Origin: CALAEC01 sp050692915
GTDB lineage: Bacteria; Actinomycetota; UBA4738; CALAEC01
Assembly: GCA_050692915.1 (NCBI GenBank)
Contig: JBOGVU010000002.1
Location: 16,871 to 80,870 of the forward strand
Length of the DNA stretch: 64,000 nucleotides
Reading direction: 5' to 3'
Positions within the stretch are counted from its first letter, which is position 1; each line of letters begins with the position of its first letter. Shown here one piece after another: positions 57,585 through 64,000 of this stretch. Position numbers and translations under genes: made by a program. The notes beneath the pieces are model-generated. The model saw nothing but the letters and a program-made list of their open reading frames with translations. It did not search any database and was not told the DNA's origin.

Positions 57585-59036
57585 CTACCGTCGGAATATC
57601 TCGTAGATCGCGCCGTGGGTCAGCGAGACCACGAACAGGTTGCCGTTCGGCCCCGTCTCGACGTCCGTGCCGACCCCGAAGTTCCTCCCGATCAGCAGGC
57701 TCTCGCTCTCGGTGAGCTCGTGCTTCGCCAGGTTGTCGGCCACCCTGTCCAGCAGCCGGGGGTCGTCCACCCCGATCTTCCGCCGGTTCCCGGTCAGGTT
57801 GAAGTGGAACAGGTAGCCGCCCTCAAGGATGGGCGTGGCCGCCCCCATGAACAGGTCCCCCTCGAACTGCGGTCCCAGCCCTCGGCCTCGAACGAAGCCG
57901 ATCCCTCCGGGGGCCACCTCCCACTTCCAGCTGAATTCGGGATCCTTGTAGCGCGACCCGGGCAGCGTGAACAGCCGCGACAGGGCCTCCTGGGGGCTGT
58001 CGGCGATGTTCGTGGGCGGCCACCGGTTCTGCTGGAGGGCCTGGGCCCCGAAGGTGGTCTCGATCTCCTTGAACTGCGAGATCCGGTCCACCGGTCCGGC
58101 GATCTGGATCCACCCGCCGTTCATCCCTCGCTCAACCCGGTTCAGCTCGCTGAACGAGTCATCCCCGTTCTCCTGGAGCCAGAGGTTCCCGGAGGCCGGG
58201 TCGACGGCCAGGCCGAAGCTGTTGCGGTGCCCGTACGAGAAGATCTTCTGGATGTTGGCGCCGGCTTCTCCGCCCATCTCGGCCCCGACCTCGAAGAAGG
58301 GGTTGTCGGAGGGAGCGGTGCCGTCATCTTCCAGCCGGAGGACGACCCCGGTCAGGTGAGCGTCGTCCGGCTCGGGGCCCCCGAACTGGTCATCGGGGCT
58401 CCCGTCCCCGAACGGTCCCAGGGGGAGGTTCTGGGTCTGCCCACGCCGGCCGACGTCGCCGATGAATATGTTGAGCTTGCCATCTTGCCCGAAGGCGATG
58501 ACGCCGCCGTCGTGGTTGCCGAACGCCCGGGTCTCGTGCGGCGGGTTCGCCGGCTGGACGGCTCGCAGGCGCATGAGGTTGTGGTCGAAGGTCAAGGTCG
58601 ACCCGTCCCACACGAACCGATCCACCCGGTTCCCGAGCAGCGGCGTGTCGTCGAGGTTGCCGGAATCGGCTCCGGTCGTGCTCTCCGTCCAGTACAGGTA
58701 CACCCCGGGGTCTGTCGGGAAGTCGGGGTGGAGGGCGATCCCCAGGAGCCCCCGCTCCGAAGCGAAGTTCACCGCCAGGTCCAGGACAGGGCCGTGGATG
58801 GCGCCGCCCGTGACGCGCATCACTCGTCCGGTGTTCTTCTCCAAGGCCAGGATGTCGTTTGAGCCGACGAAGGCCAGGGTGGTGGGAGTGACCAAACCGT
58901 TAACCACGGTTCTCACTCCGAGCCGAGGATGGAGCATCTCAGGGCCGACCCCCTGGGAGCTCGCGGGCGGAGCGCCGATCAGCCCTCCCGGGACGAGGAC
59001 GACGGTTGCGGCGGCGACGAGGATTGTCCGGCGCAT
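57585..59036 (-). CDS. secreted PQQ-type sugar/sorbosone dehydrogenase
   Basis: The 483-residue protein starts at ATG 59036 behind AAGGAGGAACAGC. A signal peptide (residues 1-28) leads to a six-bladed propeller of the glucose/sorbosone dehydrogenase family: NGLVTPTTLAFVGSNDILALEKNTGRVMRV, then ERGLLGIALHPDFPTDPGVYLYWTES, then FGNHDGGVIAFGQDGKLNIFIGDVG, and a late ENGDDSFSELNRVERGMNGGW. The His-Asp pair in GNHDGG corresponds to the PQQ and metal-binding area. The family oxidises sugars or polyols at the cell surface. The frame is intact. Confidence 0.87.
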   Translation of the reverse strand: MRRTILVAAATVVLVPGGLIGAPPASSQGVGPEMLHPRLGVRTVVNGLVTPTTLAFVGSNDILALEKNTGRVMRVTGGAIHGPVLDLAVNFASERGLLGIALHPDFPTDPGVYLYWTESTTGADSGNLDDTPLLGNRVDRFVWDGSTLTFDHNLMRLRAVQPANPPHETRAFGNHDGGVIAFGQDGKLNIFIGDVGRRGQTQNLPLGPFGDGSPDDQFGGPEPDDAHLTGVVLRLEDDGTAPSDNPFFEVGAEMGGEAGANIQKIFSYGHRNSFGLAVDPASGNLWLQENGDDSFSELNRVERGMNGGWIQIAGPVDRISQFKEIETTFGAQALQQNRWPPTNIADSPQEALSRLFTLPGSRYKDPEFSWKWEVAPGGIGFVRGRGLGPQFEGDLFMGAATPILEGGYLFHFNLTGNRRKIGVDDPRLLDRVADNLAKHELTESESLLIGRNFGVGTDVETGPNGNLFVVSLTHGAIYEIFRR

Positions 59037-59211
59037 GCTGTTCCTCCTTCCGTCGGTGACCATTTGACCGCTATGGATAGTTCGTCCCCAGCCCGAGGCC
59101 GGTTCACCGATACCCCGTAACGGGGTACGCGGAGGAGGAAAGCTCCGGGCCGTATGTCCACACGACCGCTGAAGGGGTCGGGGGGGCGTCAACCCAGCCA
59201 GCCGGGCGCAC

Positions 59212-59287
59212 CAGCGCCGTGGCCGGGCTCATGAACAGCCGGCCGGCGATCTCCGCGTTGGAGAGCCCCTCGGCGACCAGACCGACG
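59212..59287 (-). pseudogene. LuxR-type helix-turn-helix remnant
   Basis: Read right to left, about 25 codons give LVAEGLSNAEIAGRLFMSPATA, the core of a LuxR/FixJ DNA-binding domain. No start, receiver domain or intact C-terminus accompanies it. The + strand next to it holds a 16-codon tail (QMDEDEYRKRLRVLREG), also without a gene. Confidence 0.5.
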
Positions 59288-59441
59288 AATGGTCAGATGG
59301 ACGAGGACGAGTACCGGAAGCGCCTGCGGGTCCTCCGGGAGGGGTAGCTAAAGAGAGAGGAGTGCACGGCGCGTCCTTGCGGGCCGGCGGACCGCGGTCT
59401 TGGATGGAAGGCTGCCGATTGCCGATTTCCCGGACACTACC

Positions 59442-59813
59442 TCACTCTTGCTCGAGCACGGACAGGATGTTGCCGGCGGGGTCGGTGAACCACGCGATCG
59501 GCGGCCCCATCCCTCGGTGGATGCCACGCTCGTCCTGCTGAGAGCCCTCGTACCGTTGGAAGGTCACCTCACGCTTGATCAGCTCGTCGACGGCAGCGTC
59601 GATGTCCTCCACAGGGAAGTTGAGCATGGTGAACGCCGCCGGCGTGTGGTCCGGCTTGGGATACACCAGGATGTCACCGCCGCCGGCTATGTGCAGGGTG
59701 AGCATCCCGTCGGCCTCGGACACCTCGAGCCCGAGTGTCTCACCGTAGAAGCGCTTTGCCGCCGGGATGTCGTCCACAGAGAAGCCGCTGAAGGCCTTCG
59801 TCTTACCGAACAT
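59442..59813 (-). CDS. VOC (glyoxalase-fold) protein
   Basis: The 123-residue protein reads AFSGFSVDDIPAAKRFYGETLGLEVSEADGMLTLHIAGG in its first module and MLNFPVEDIDAAVDELIKREV, then GPPIAWFTDPAGNILSVLEQE in its second. The closing DPAGNILSVLE is the VOC terminal strand with the Glu ligand. The ribosome site is AGAGAGGAGGCACCG before the ATG at 59813. Function unknown beyond the fold. Confidence 0.85.
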   Translation of the reverse strand: MFGKTKAFSGFSVDDIPAAKRFYGETLGLEVSEADGMLTLHIAGGGDILVYPKPDHTPAAFTMLNFPVEDIDAAVDELIKREVTFQRYEGSQQDERGIHRGMGPPIAWFTDPAGNILSVLEQE

Positions 59814-59983
59814 CGGTGCCTCCTCTCAGAGAGTTTCGTTCCGTGCTGCTCCAATGTAGACGCCATCCGGAGCGAGAAGTCATCGGCGTCCGAGCTCCAT
59901 TGCGAACCTCCCACGATCGGGTGGCATTGGCGAACCATCCCGCAGACTACCCCTCGTGACAGATCTGTGGTGGAGTTGACCCC

Positions 59984-60421
59984 ATGAAGGAACCTACGGA
60001 TCGGATCGCTGCGCTGCAGGGGCTTCCCTTCTTCGCTGGGCTGGACCACGAAGACCTCGAGGAGATCCTTCGGGTGGGGCATCAGGTCTCGTTCGGGGCT
60101 GGGGAGACCCTCGTTGAGCGGGGAGACCCAGGGGACGCGATGTACATCATCCTGTCGGGCGCCGCCGAGGTGGACGTCGGGGGGCGTTTCCACAGGATCG
60201 AGCATGGGGACTTCCTCGGAGAGATGGCCGTGATGGCAGGCAAGGAGCGGATGGCCACCGTCACCGCCGTTGAGGATGTGGTGGCCCTGAGGATCTCCGG
60301 CGCCGACTTCGAGTCGATCCTCCTCCGGCGTCCGCGGGTTGGGCTGACCATCCTGAAGAGCACCGTCGAGCGGCTCCGGGAGGTCCAGCAGCGCCTCGAC
60401 GCGTGGATCGGCGTCTGGTAG
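59984..60421 (+). CDS. cyclic-nucleotide-binding protein paired with a cyclase
   Basis: The 145-residue protein is a single cNMP-binding domain: FAGLDHEDLEEILRVGHQVSFGAGETLVERGDPGDAMYIILSGAAEVDV (residues 17-64, in parts), then FLGEMAVMAGKERMATVTA with the Glu and Arg that hold the cyclic nucleotide. There is no DNA-binding domain. It ends six bases before a class III cyclase gene, so the pair forms a synthesise-and-sense module for cAMP or cGMP. A paralogue at 3762 lies 56 kb away without a cyclase. Confidence 0.88.
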   Translation: MKEPTDRIAALQGLPFFAGLDHEDLEEILRVGHQVSFGAGETLVERGDPGDAMYIILSGAAEVDVGGRFHRIEHGDFLGEMAVMAGKERMATVTAVEDVVALRISGADFESILLRRPRVGLTILKSTVERLREVQQRLDAWIGVW

Positions 60422-60427
60422 CCCCGC

Positions 60428-61651
60428 ATGACCAGGACTTTCTCGGCGGGGGAGCTCGCGAGGGAGGCCGGTGTCCCGCTCGAGACGATCGATTGGCTGA
60501 ACGGCATCGGGATCCTCAAGTCACGGCAGCCGGAAGCCTTCCGGTTCGCCGATGTCTTTCGGGTCAAGATGGTGGCGGCGCTCCTCGAAGGTGGTTTCAC
60601 CTCCGAGCAGGTCGAGTGGGCGGTGGCCGAGGGGCACCTCAACCTCGATCGCGTCGATGAGTACCTGCCACTGGAGCCGGGCCCTCGCTCTGAGCAGACG
60701 TTTGCCGGGTACATGTCGAGGGCCGGGCCGAAGGCGGCCCTCCTGCCCGCCGTCTACGTGGCCATGGGGCTACCCGAACCCGACCCTTCCTCTCGGATCC
60801 ATGCCGATGAGGAGGAGCGGCTCCGGCGGTTCCTCGAAGGATGGAGCCTGGCACCGAGCGACGAGACCCTCATCCGGGCGGCCCGGTTGATCGCGGAGGG
60901 GACCCGGGTGGCCACCATGGGCTGGGGCGAGCTCCTCGACGAGCAGGTGGTCCGGCCGGCCCAGGAGCGTCTCTACCGGGGCGAGATCGAGCGGTTCCCT
61001 GAGGAAGTGAGGCGAGCCTTCAGGACGCTGGTGCGTCTCCAGCCTCTCATGATGAAGTGGCTCATGGAGCGGTACCTGGAGCAGCGGATCGTTGGCAGCA
61101 TCGCGGAGGGGTTCGAAGAGTTCTTCGCGTCACGGAACCTGGGTCCTCCACCGGGGCCGACGGCCCCGCCTGCGGTGGTCTTCGTTGACCTTTCCGGGTA
61201 CACGCGACTGACGGAGGAGAGGGGCGATGAGGTGGCGGTTCGGTTCGCCACGACCCTGCAGCGGGAGGCGGACGCCGTCGCATCAGCGAACGGTGGGAGA
61301 CTCGTGAAGCTGCTCGGCGACGGGGCGATGCTGCGCTTCCCCGATGCCGGGCGCGGTCTCGAGGCCGCGCTCGCGCTGGTCCGCGCCCTGTCGGTCGACG
61401 GGAGCCTCCAGGCCCACGCGGGGGTTCACGCCGGCCCCGTCATCGAACGTGACCTCGATCTGTTCGGGCGAACGGTCAACCTGGCCTCTCGCATCGCCGA
61501 CGCCGCCGGTCCCGGCGAGGTACTGGTGAGCGAGGCCGTGGCGGGGGCCGTGGACGACCCCGCCCTCCGGTTCGAGCGAAGCGATGGGGCCAGGCTGAAG
61601 AGCATCACCGAGCCGGTCTCGCTGTTCCGGGTGATCGTCGACCGGTCCTAG
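60428..61651 (+). CDS. class III adenylate/guanylate cyclase with MerR-like N-terminus
   Basis: The 407-residue protein begins with a MerR-type winged helix (AGELAREAGVPLETIDWLNGIGIL, then FRFADVFRVKMVAALLEGGFTSEQVE). A middle helical region (about 75-235) includes MKWLMERYLEQRIVGSIAEGFEEF. The C-terminal catalytic domain has its first metal Asp near 256 (VVFVDLSGYTRL), the second in KLLGDGAML (about 297), and the transition-state region GRTVNLASRI. The Lys before LLGDG and the Asp in DLFG favour adenine as base. A DNA-binding-like domain fused to a cyclase suggests that it may be controlled by, or bind, an effector or DNA. It is in one operon with the cNMP-binding gene. Confidence 0.88.
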   Translation: MTRTFSAGELAREAGVPLETIDWLNGIGILKSRQPEAFRFADVFRVKMVAALLEGGFTSEQVEWAVAEGHLNLDRVDEYLPLEPGPRSEQTFAGYMSRAGPKAALLPAVYVAMGLPEPDPSSRIHADEEERLRRFLEGWSLAPSDETLIRAARLIAEGTRVATMGWGELLDEQVVRPAQERLYRGEIERFPEEVRRAFRTLVRLQPLMMKWLMERYLEQRIVGSIAEGFEEFFASRNLGPPPGPTAPPAVVFVDLSGYTRLTEERGDEVAVRFATTLQREADAVASANGGRLVKLLGDGAMLRFPDAGRGLEAALALVRALSVDGSLQAHAGVHAGPVIERDLDLFGRTVNLASRIADAAGPGEVLVSEAVAGAVDDPALRFERSDGARLKSITEPVSLFRVIVDRS

Positions 61652-61686
61652 GGACTCGGTCTCGCCCCGGGCCCCCCGCCAGGACC

Positions 61687-61715
61687 TTGACGGAGGCCGA
61701 CCGATCGGCTATTTT
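61687..61715 (+). promoter_or_regulatory. promoter of the ArsR-SRPBCC operon
   Basis: TTGACG at 61687-61692 and TATTTT at 61710-61715 are 17 bases apart, a near-ideal housekeeping promoter. The AT-rich stretch TTATTTAATAGG that follows, before the ribosome site, is a plausible operator for the ArsR-type repressor encoded next. Confidence 0.6.
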
Positions 61716-61746
61716 ACCTGTCAGTTATTTAATAGGAAGGTTGAAT

Positions 61747-62100
61747 ATGCAGGCGACCGACCAGCTCGACCGGACCTTCGCGGCCCTGGCGGATCCCACC
61801 AGGCGGGCCATCCTGGCCAGGCTGGCCTCGGGGGAAGCCACGGTCACCGAGCTGGCGGCGCCCTTCGACATCAGCCTACCGGCCGTGTCGAAGCACCTGA
61901 AGGTGCTGGAGCGAGCCGGGGTGATCGCGCGGGGCCGGGAGCGGCAGTGGCGACCCGCCCGCCTGGTGGCCACGCCCCTCCGAGATGTCGCCGAGTGGAC
62001 CGAACGGTACCGCCGCTTCTGGGAGGAGAGATACGAGCGCCTGGACGAATACCTGGAGGACCTCCAGGGCCGACGAAAGGAGAAGGACGATGGGAGATAG
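61747..62100 (+). CDS. ArsR-family winged-helix repressor
   Basis: The 117-residue protein starts at an ATG behind AATAGGAAGG. The fold is a classic ArsR winged helix: DRTFAALADPTRRAILARLASGEATVTELAAPFDISLPAVSKHLKVLERAGVI (in parts over residues 7-60). There are no Cys pairs for metal sensing, so this belongs to the SdpR-like, metal-independent branch that is usually paired with an SRPBCC gene. The stop overlaps the SRPBCC start by 11 bases. Autoregulation through the promoter at 61687 is likely. Confidence 0.9.
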   Translation: MQATDQLDRTFAALADPTRRAILARLASGEATVTELAAPFDISLPAVSKHLKVLERAGVIARGRERQWRPARLVATPLRDVAEWTERYRRFWEERYERLDEYLEDLQGRRKEKDDGR

Positions 62101-62581
62101 CGGCAAGCTCACGGTGACGACGCCGTCGGACACGGAGATCCAGATGACCCGCGTCTTCGACGCGCCACGCGACCTCGTGTTCGAGGCGCACAGCTCGGCC
62201 GGGCACATGAAGCACTGGTGGGGCCCGAGGAAGTACGAGACCATCAGCGCCGAGGTGGACTTCCGTCCCGGCGGCAAGTGGCGGATCGTGCACCGCGGTC
62301 CCGACGGCGAGGAGTACGGGTTCCACGGCGAGTACCGGGAGATCGTCCGCCCGGAGCGGATCGTGTGGACGTTCGAATACGAGGGAGCGCCGGGCCAGGT
62401 GGCGGTGGAGACCCTGACCCTCGAGGAGCACGACGGCAAAACCACCCTGACGGCGATCTCGGACGCCGGCTCAAAGGAGGCGCGCGACGCGGTGCTCGAG
62501 TCGGGCATGACGGAGGGCGCGGCGGAGACCTGGGACCGCCTCGAGGAGTACTTGGTGAGCCTGAAGGCTCGCGCCTCGTAG
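62090..62581 (+). CDS. SRPBCC (AHSA1-like) domain protein
   Basis: The 163-residue protein starts at ATG 62090 behind GAAAGGAGAAGG, inside the end of the arsR gene. It shows the START/SRPBCC pattern: IQMTRVFDAPRDLVFEAHSSAGHMKHWWGP, then FRPGGKWRIVHRGPDGEEYGFHGEYREIVRPERIVWTFEYEG, and a final helix ESGMTEGAAETWDRLEEYLVSL. Such proteins bind hydrophobic ligands; ArsR-SRPBCC pairs are frequent in actinobacteria and of unknown physiological role. Confidence 0.9.
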   Translation: MGDSGKLTVTTPSDTEIQMTRVFDAPRDLVFEAHSSAGHMKHWWGPRKYETISAEVDFRPGGKWRIVHRGPDGEEYGFHGEYREIVRPERIVWTFEYEGAPGQVAVETLTLEEHDGKTTLTAISDAGSKEARDAVLESGMTEGAAETWDRLEEYLVSLKARAS

Positions 62582-62627
62582 TCTCAGATCCGGTCGGGGA
62601 GGGGCGGCGTCCCGCTAGGATCGACGC

Positions 62628-62924
62628 ATGCCCCTCCCCGAGATCGCCTGTCCGTCCTGCGGCGAGACCGAGCGACTAAGAGGCCGTGGCTCCGGTGACA
62701 CCGTCGAGCTGAAGTGCGAGGCCTGCGGAGCCGCATGGAACCGCGATGCGCGGCCTCGATGCCGGCTGTGTGGCTCGGACGATCTCCGGTACACGCCCCA
62801 ACCGTTGTGGGAGCGAGGGCGAGGGGAACAGCGAACTCCGGCCGGACGGCGCGATGCGTGGGCGTGCAACGCATGCGGGGGACGTGACGTGACATCAGCG
62901 ACTCCGCGCCCGCCCGCCCGATGA
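62628..62924 (+). CDS. small zinc-ribbon protein
   Basis: The 98-residue protein has four CxxC knuckles (CPSC, CEAC, CRLC, CNAC) that can form two zinc ribbons. It is highly charged and without membrane segments. The ATG lacks a strong ribosome site (GCTAGGATCGACGC). Such small ribbon proteins may bind nucleic acids or other proteins. I do not recognise a named family. Confidence 0.6.
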   Translation: MPLPEIACPSCGETERLRGRGSGDTVELKCEACGAAWNRDARPRCRLCGSDDLRYTPQPLWERGRGEQRTPAGRRDAWACNACGGRDVTSATPRPPAR

Positions 62925-62968
62925 GACATCCGACTCTGATGGGTCGTACCTTCTGAAGAGGAGCTGCC

Positions 62969-63454
62969 ATGGAGACGAGGGCCGGTCGGGGCGGGGTGGA
63001 GCGTCTCACCGAAGGGGAGCGGGCCTTGCTCGTCGTTGTGGGCCTGGCGTTCCTCCATCACGTGGACCACATTCTCCGCGCCGACAACAGCGGGTGGCCG
63101 TTCACGCCGGACGTCACCCCGTTCACCGTCAGCTTGGTCGTCTATCCGATCTTCGTGCTGGACTTCCTGACGCTCAGGAACCGCACCTGGATCCGGGTGG
63201 GGCTGGTGGCGGTCCTGTTCGTGGCCCTCCTGGCGGTCCACGCGGTGTTCGAGACCCCGGCGGACCAGTACGGCACGTGGGCGAACGGGGTCAGCTCGGT
63301 GGCCCACGCCCGGGGACGGCCGAACCTTCTGGAGATCTCCTCGCCGGTGCTGGGCGTGGTCTCCGTGGCGATCTCGATCGCGCTGTCGGCTGCGGTCCTG
63401 GTTGCACTGATCCTGCTGGTAGGCGAGGCCCGGAGGGCCGGTCGGTCAGCCTGA
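62969..63454 (+). CDS. four-helix membrane protein
   Basis: The 161-residue protein starts at an ATG after AAGAGGAGCTGCC. Hydrophobic segments are at about 20-35 (ALLVVVGLAFLHHVDHILR, with an internal HHVDH), 50-66, 75-92 and 128-152. The HHVDHILR sequence near the first helix could bind a metal. I do not recognise the family. It overlaps the convergent dehydrogenase by nine bases. Confidence 0.65.
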   Translation: METRAGRGGVERLTEGERALLVVVGLAFLHHVDHILRADNSGWPFTPDVTPFTVSLVVYPIFVLDFLTLRNRTWIRVGLVAVLFVALLAVHAVFETPADQYGTWANGVSSVAHARGRPNLLEISSPVLGVVSVAISIALSAAVLVALILLVGEARRAGRSA

Positions 63455-64000
63455 CCCCTCGGCGGACCGGGCCATGATCCACAGCAGGACCGACGAGTAA
63501 TCGCGGTCCCCGAGCCCGGCGGCCTCGGCCTCTTCGAGCCACGCCCGGGCCGCAGGGGCAAGCCGAAGGTCGACGTCACCCTCGGCGGCGGCGTCCCGGA
63601 TGAGATCCGCGTCTTTCCGGGCCAGCGCGAGCGTGAACCGCGGCGGTGTGACACCGTCCTCCAGCGCCGGCCGCCGCCGCTCGACCTGGTCCGCCAGCGG
63701 CGTGGCCTTCAGCACCTCGAGGGCCGCCTCCCGGGCCAGGCCCAGGCCCTCCGCCAGCGCCAGGGCCTCGCCGAGCACGCCGAGCACGCCGAGGAGCGTC
63801 GAGTTCGTCACGAGCTTCGCCGACGCACCGGCGCCGAGCGGGCCGACGTGGATGGGGGAACCCAGCACCGACAGGAGCGGCATCCACCGCTCGACCTCGG
63901 AGGACTCCCCGCCGACGAAGATCCGGAGGGAGCCGCCTTCCGCCTCGCCCAGGCTTCCCTGGACCGGGGCGTCGAGCAGCCGGATCCGATCGGGCAGCGC
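63446..64000 (-). CDS. beta-hydroxyacid dehydrogenase family protein, C-terminal part
   Basis: The gene runs off the right edge, so only about 184 C-terminal residues are visible. They begin within the NAD-binding half (LDAPVQGSLGEAEGGSLRIFVGGESSEVERW) and include GPLGAGASAKLVTNSTLLGVLGVLGEALALAEGLGL, with the catalytic Lys in the K-x-x-x-N motif. This is the 6-phosphogluconate/3-hydroxyisobutyrate dehydrogenase family, whose C-terminal domain is all-helical. Substrate unknown. Confidence 0.85.
   Translation of the reverse strand, partial: ALPDRIRLLDAPVQGSLGEAEGGSLRIFVGGESSEVERWMPLLSVLGSPIHVGPLGAGASAKLVTNSTLLGVLGVLGEALALAEGLGLAREAALEVLKATPLADQVERRRPALEDGVTPPRFTLALARKDADLIRDAAAEGDVDLRLAPAARAWLEEAEAAGLGDRDYSSVLLWIMARSAEGSG

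Overview
The window is high-GC DNA and reads as an uncultured actinobacterium. The pointers are BTAD/SARP-type regulators fused to kinase and NTPase domains, an actinobacterial-style QcrCAB plus aa3 oxidase locus, ECF41 and ECF42 sigma factor pairs, many GTG starts and several genes without a ribosome binding site. A run of ten N at 49564-49573 shows that the sequence is a scaffolded, probably metagenomic, assembly. No complete tRNA or rRNA gene is present.

The dominant feature is structural. Seven copies of a 43-bp sequence, all on the + strand, match the 3' half of a tRNA with a CAU anticodon, running from the anticodon loop to the acceptor end (6849, 9765, 17232, 26760, 28622, 36970, 54090). 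In most copies the fragment is preceded by a pair of short direct repeats exactly 11 bp apart, then a 10-bp-phased repeat tract. It is followed by a terminator-like hairpin and a second 11-bp-spaced pair. This is the layout of a tyrosine-recombinase attachment site. An eighth, decayed site lies at 51904. The sites divide the window into cassettes of about 2-17 kb, and only the interval from 6.9 to 9.8 kb carries an integrase. My reading is serial accretion of CIME-like elements at one tRNA gene, most of them without their own recombinase.

Layout: 1-6.7 kb, hydrolases, an NmrA-like protein, a Rieske ferredoxin, a cNMP-binding protein and three gene remnants. 6.9-9.8 kb, zinc-ribbon integrase and a chromate-type transporter. 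9.8-17.2 kb, a 1721-residue BTAD-kinase-NTPase-TM-WD40 protein, an NHL lipoprotein and a secreted cupin. 17.3-26.7 kb, an MDR oxidoreductase, a 1854-residue paralogue of the giant protein and small secreted proteins. 26.8-28.6 kb, one secreted beta-helix protein. 28.7-37 kb, a two-component system, a beta-lactamase-fold lipoprotein, a GAF-PP2C phosphatase and decayed genes. 37-54 kb, a full cytochrome bcc-aa3 locus, a dehydrogenase, GH15, small membrane proteins, VOC and DUF1905 proteins, then ECF42 and ECF41 sigma modules. 54.2-64 kb, a YCII protein, oxidoreductase and PLP decarboxylase pair, a PQQ-type sugar dehydrogenase, a cNMP receptor with class III cyclase, an ArsR-SRPBCC operon and an incomplete beta-hydroxyacid dehydrogenase.

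Functional links. The respiratory genes encode the whole path from menaquinol through bcc complex to aa3 oxidase. Each ECF sigma gene is translationally coupled to its characteristic partner, and both have candidate group-specific promoters. The cyclase and cNMP-binding gene form one operon, with a paralogous receptor at 3762. Cassette cargo between 9.9 and 28.5 kb is rich in envelope, secreted and signalling proteins. Many broken genes (at least ten) cluster near cassette boundaries, as expected for repeated insertion and decay.
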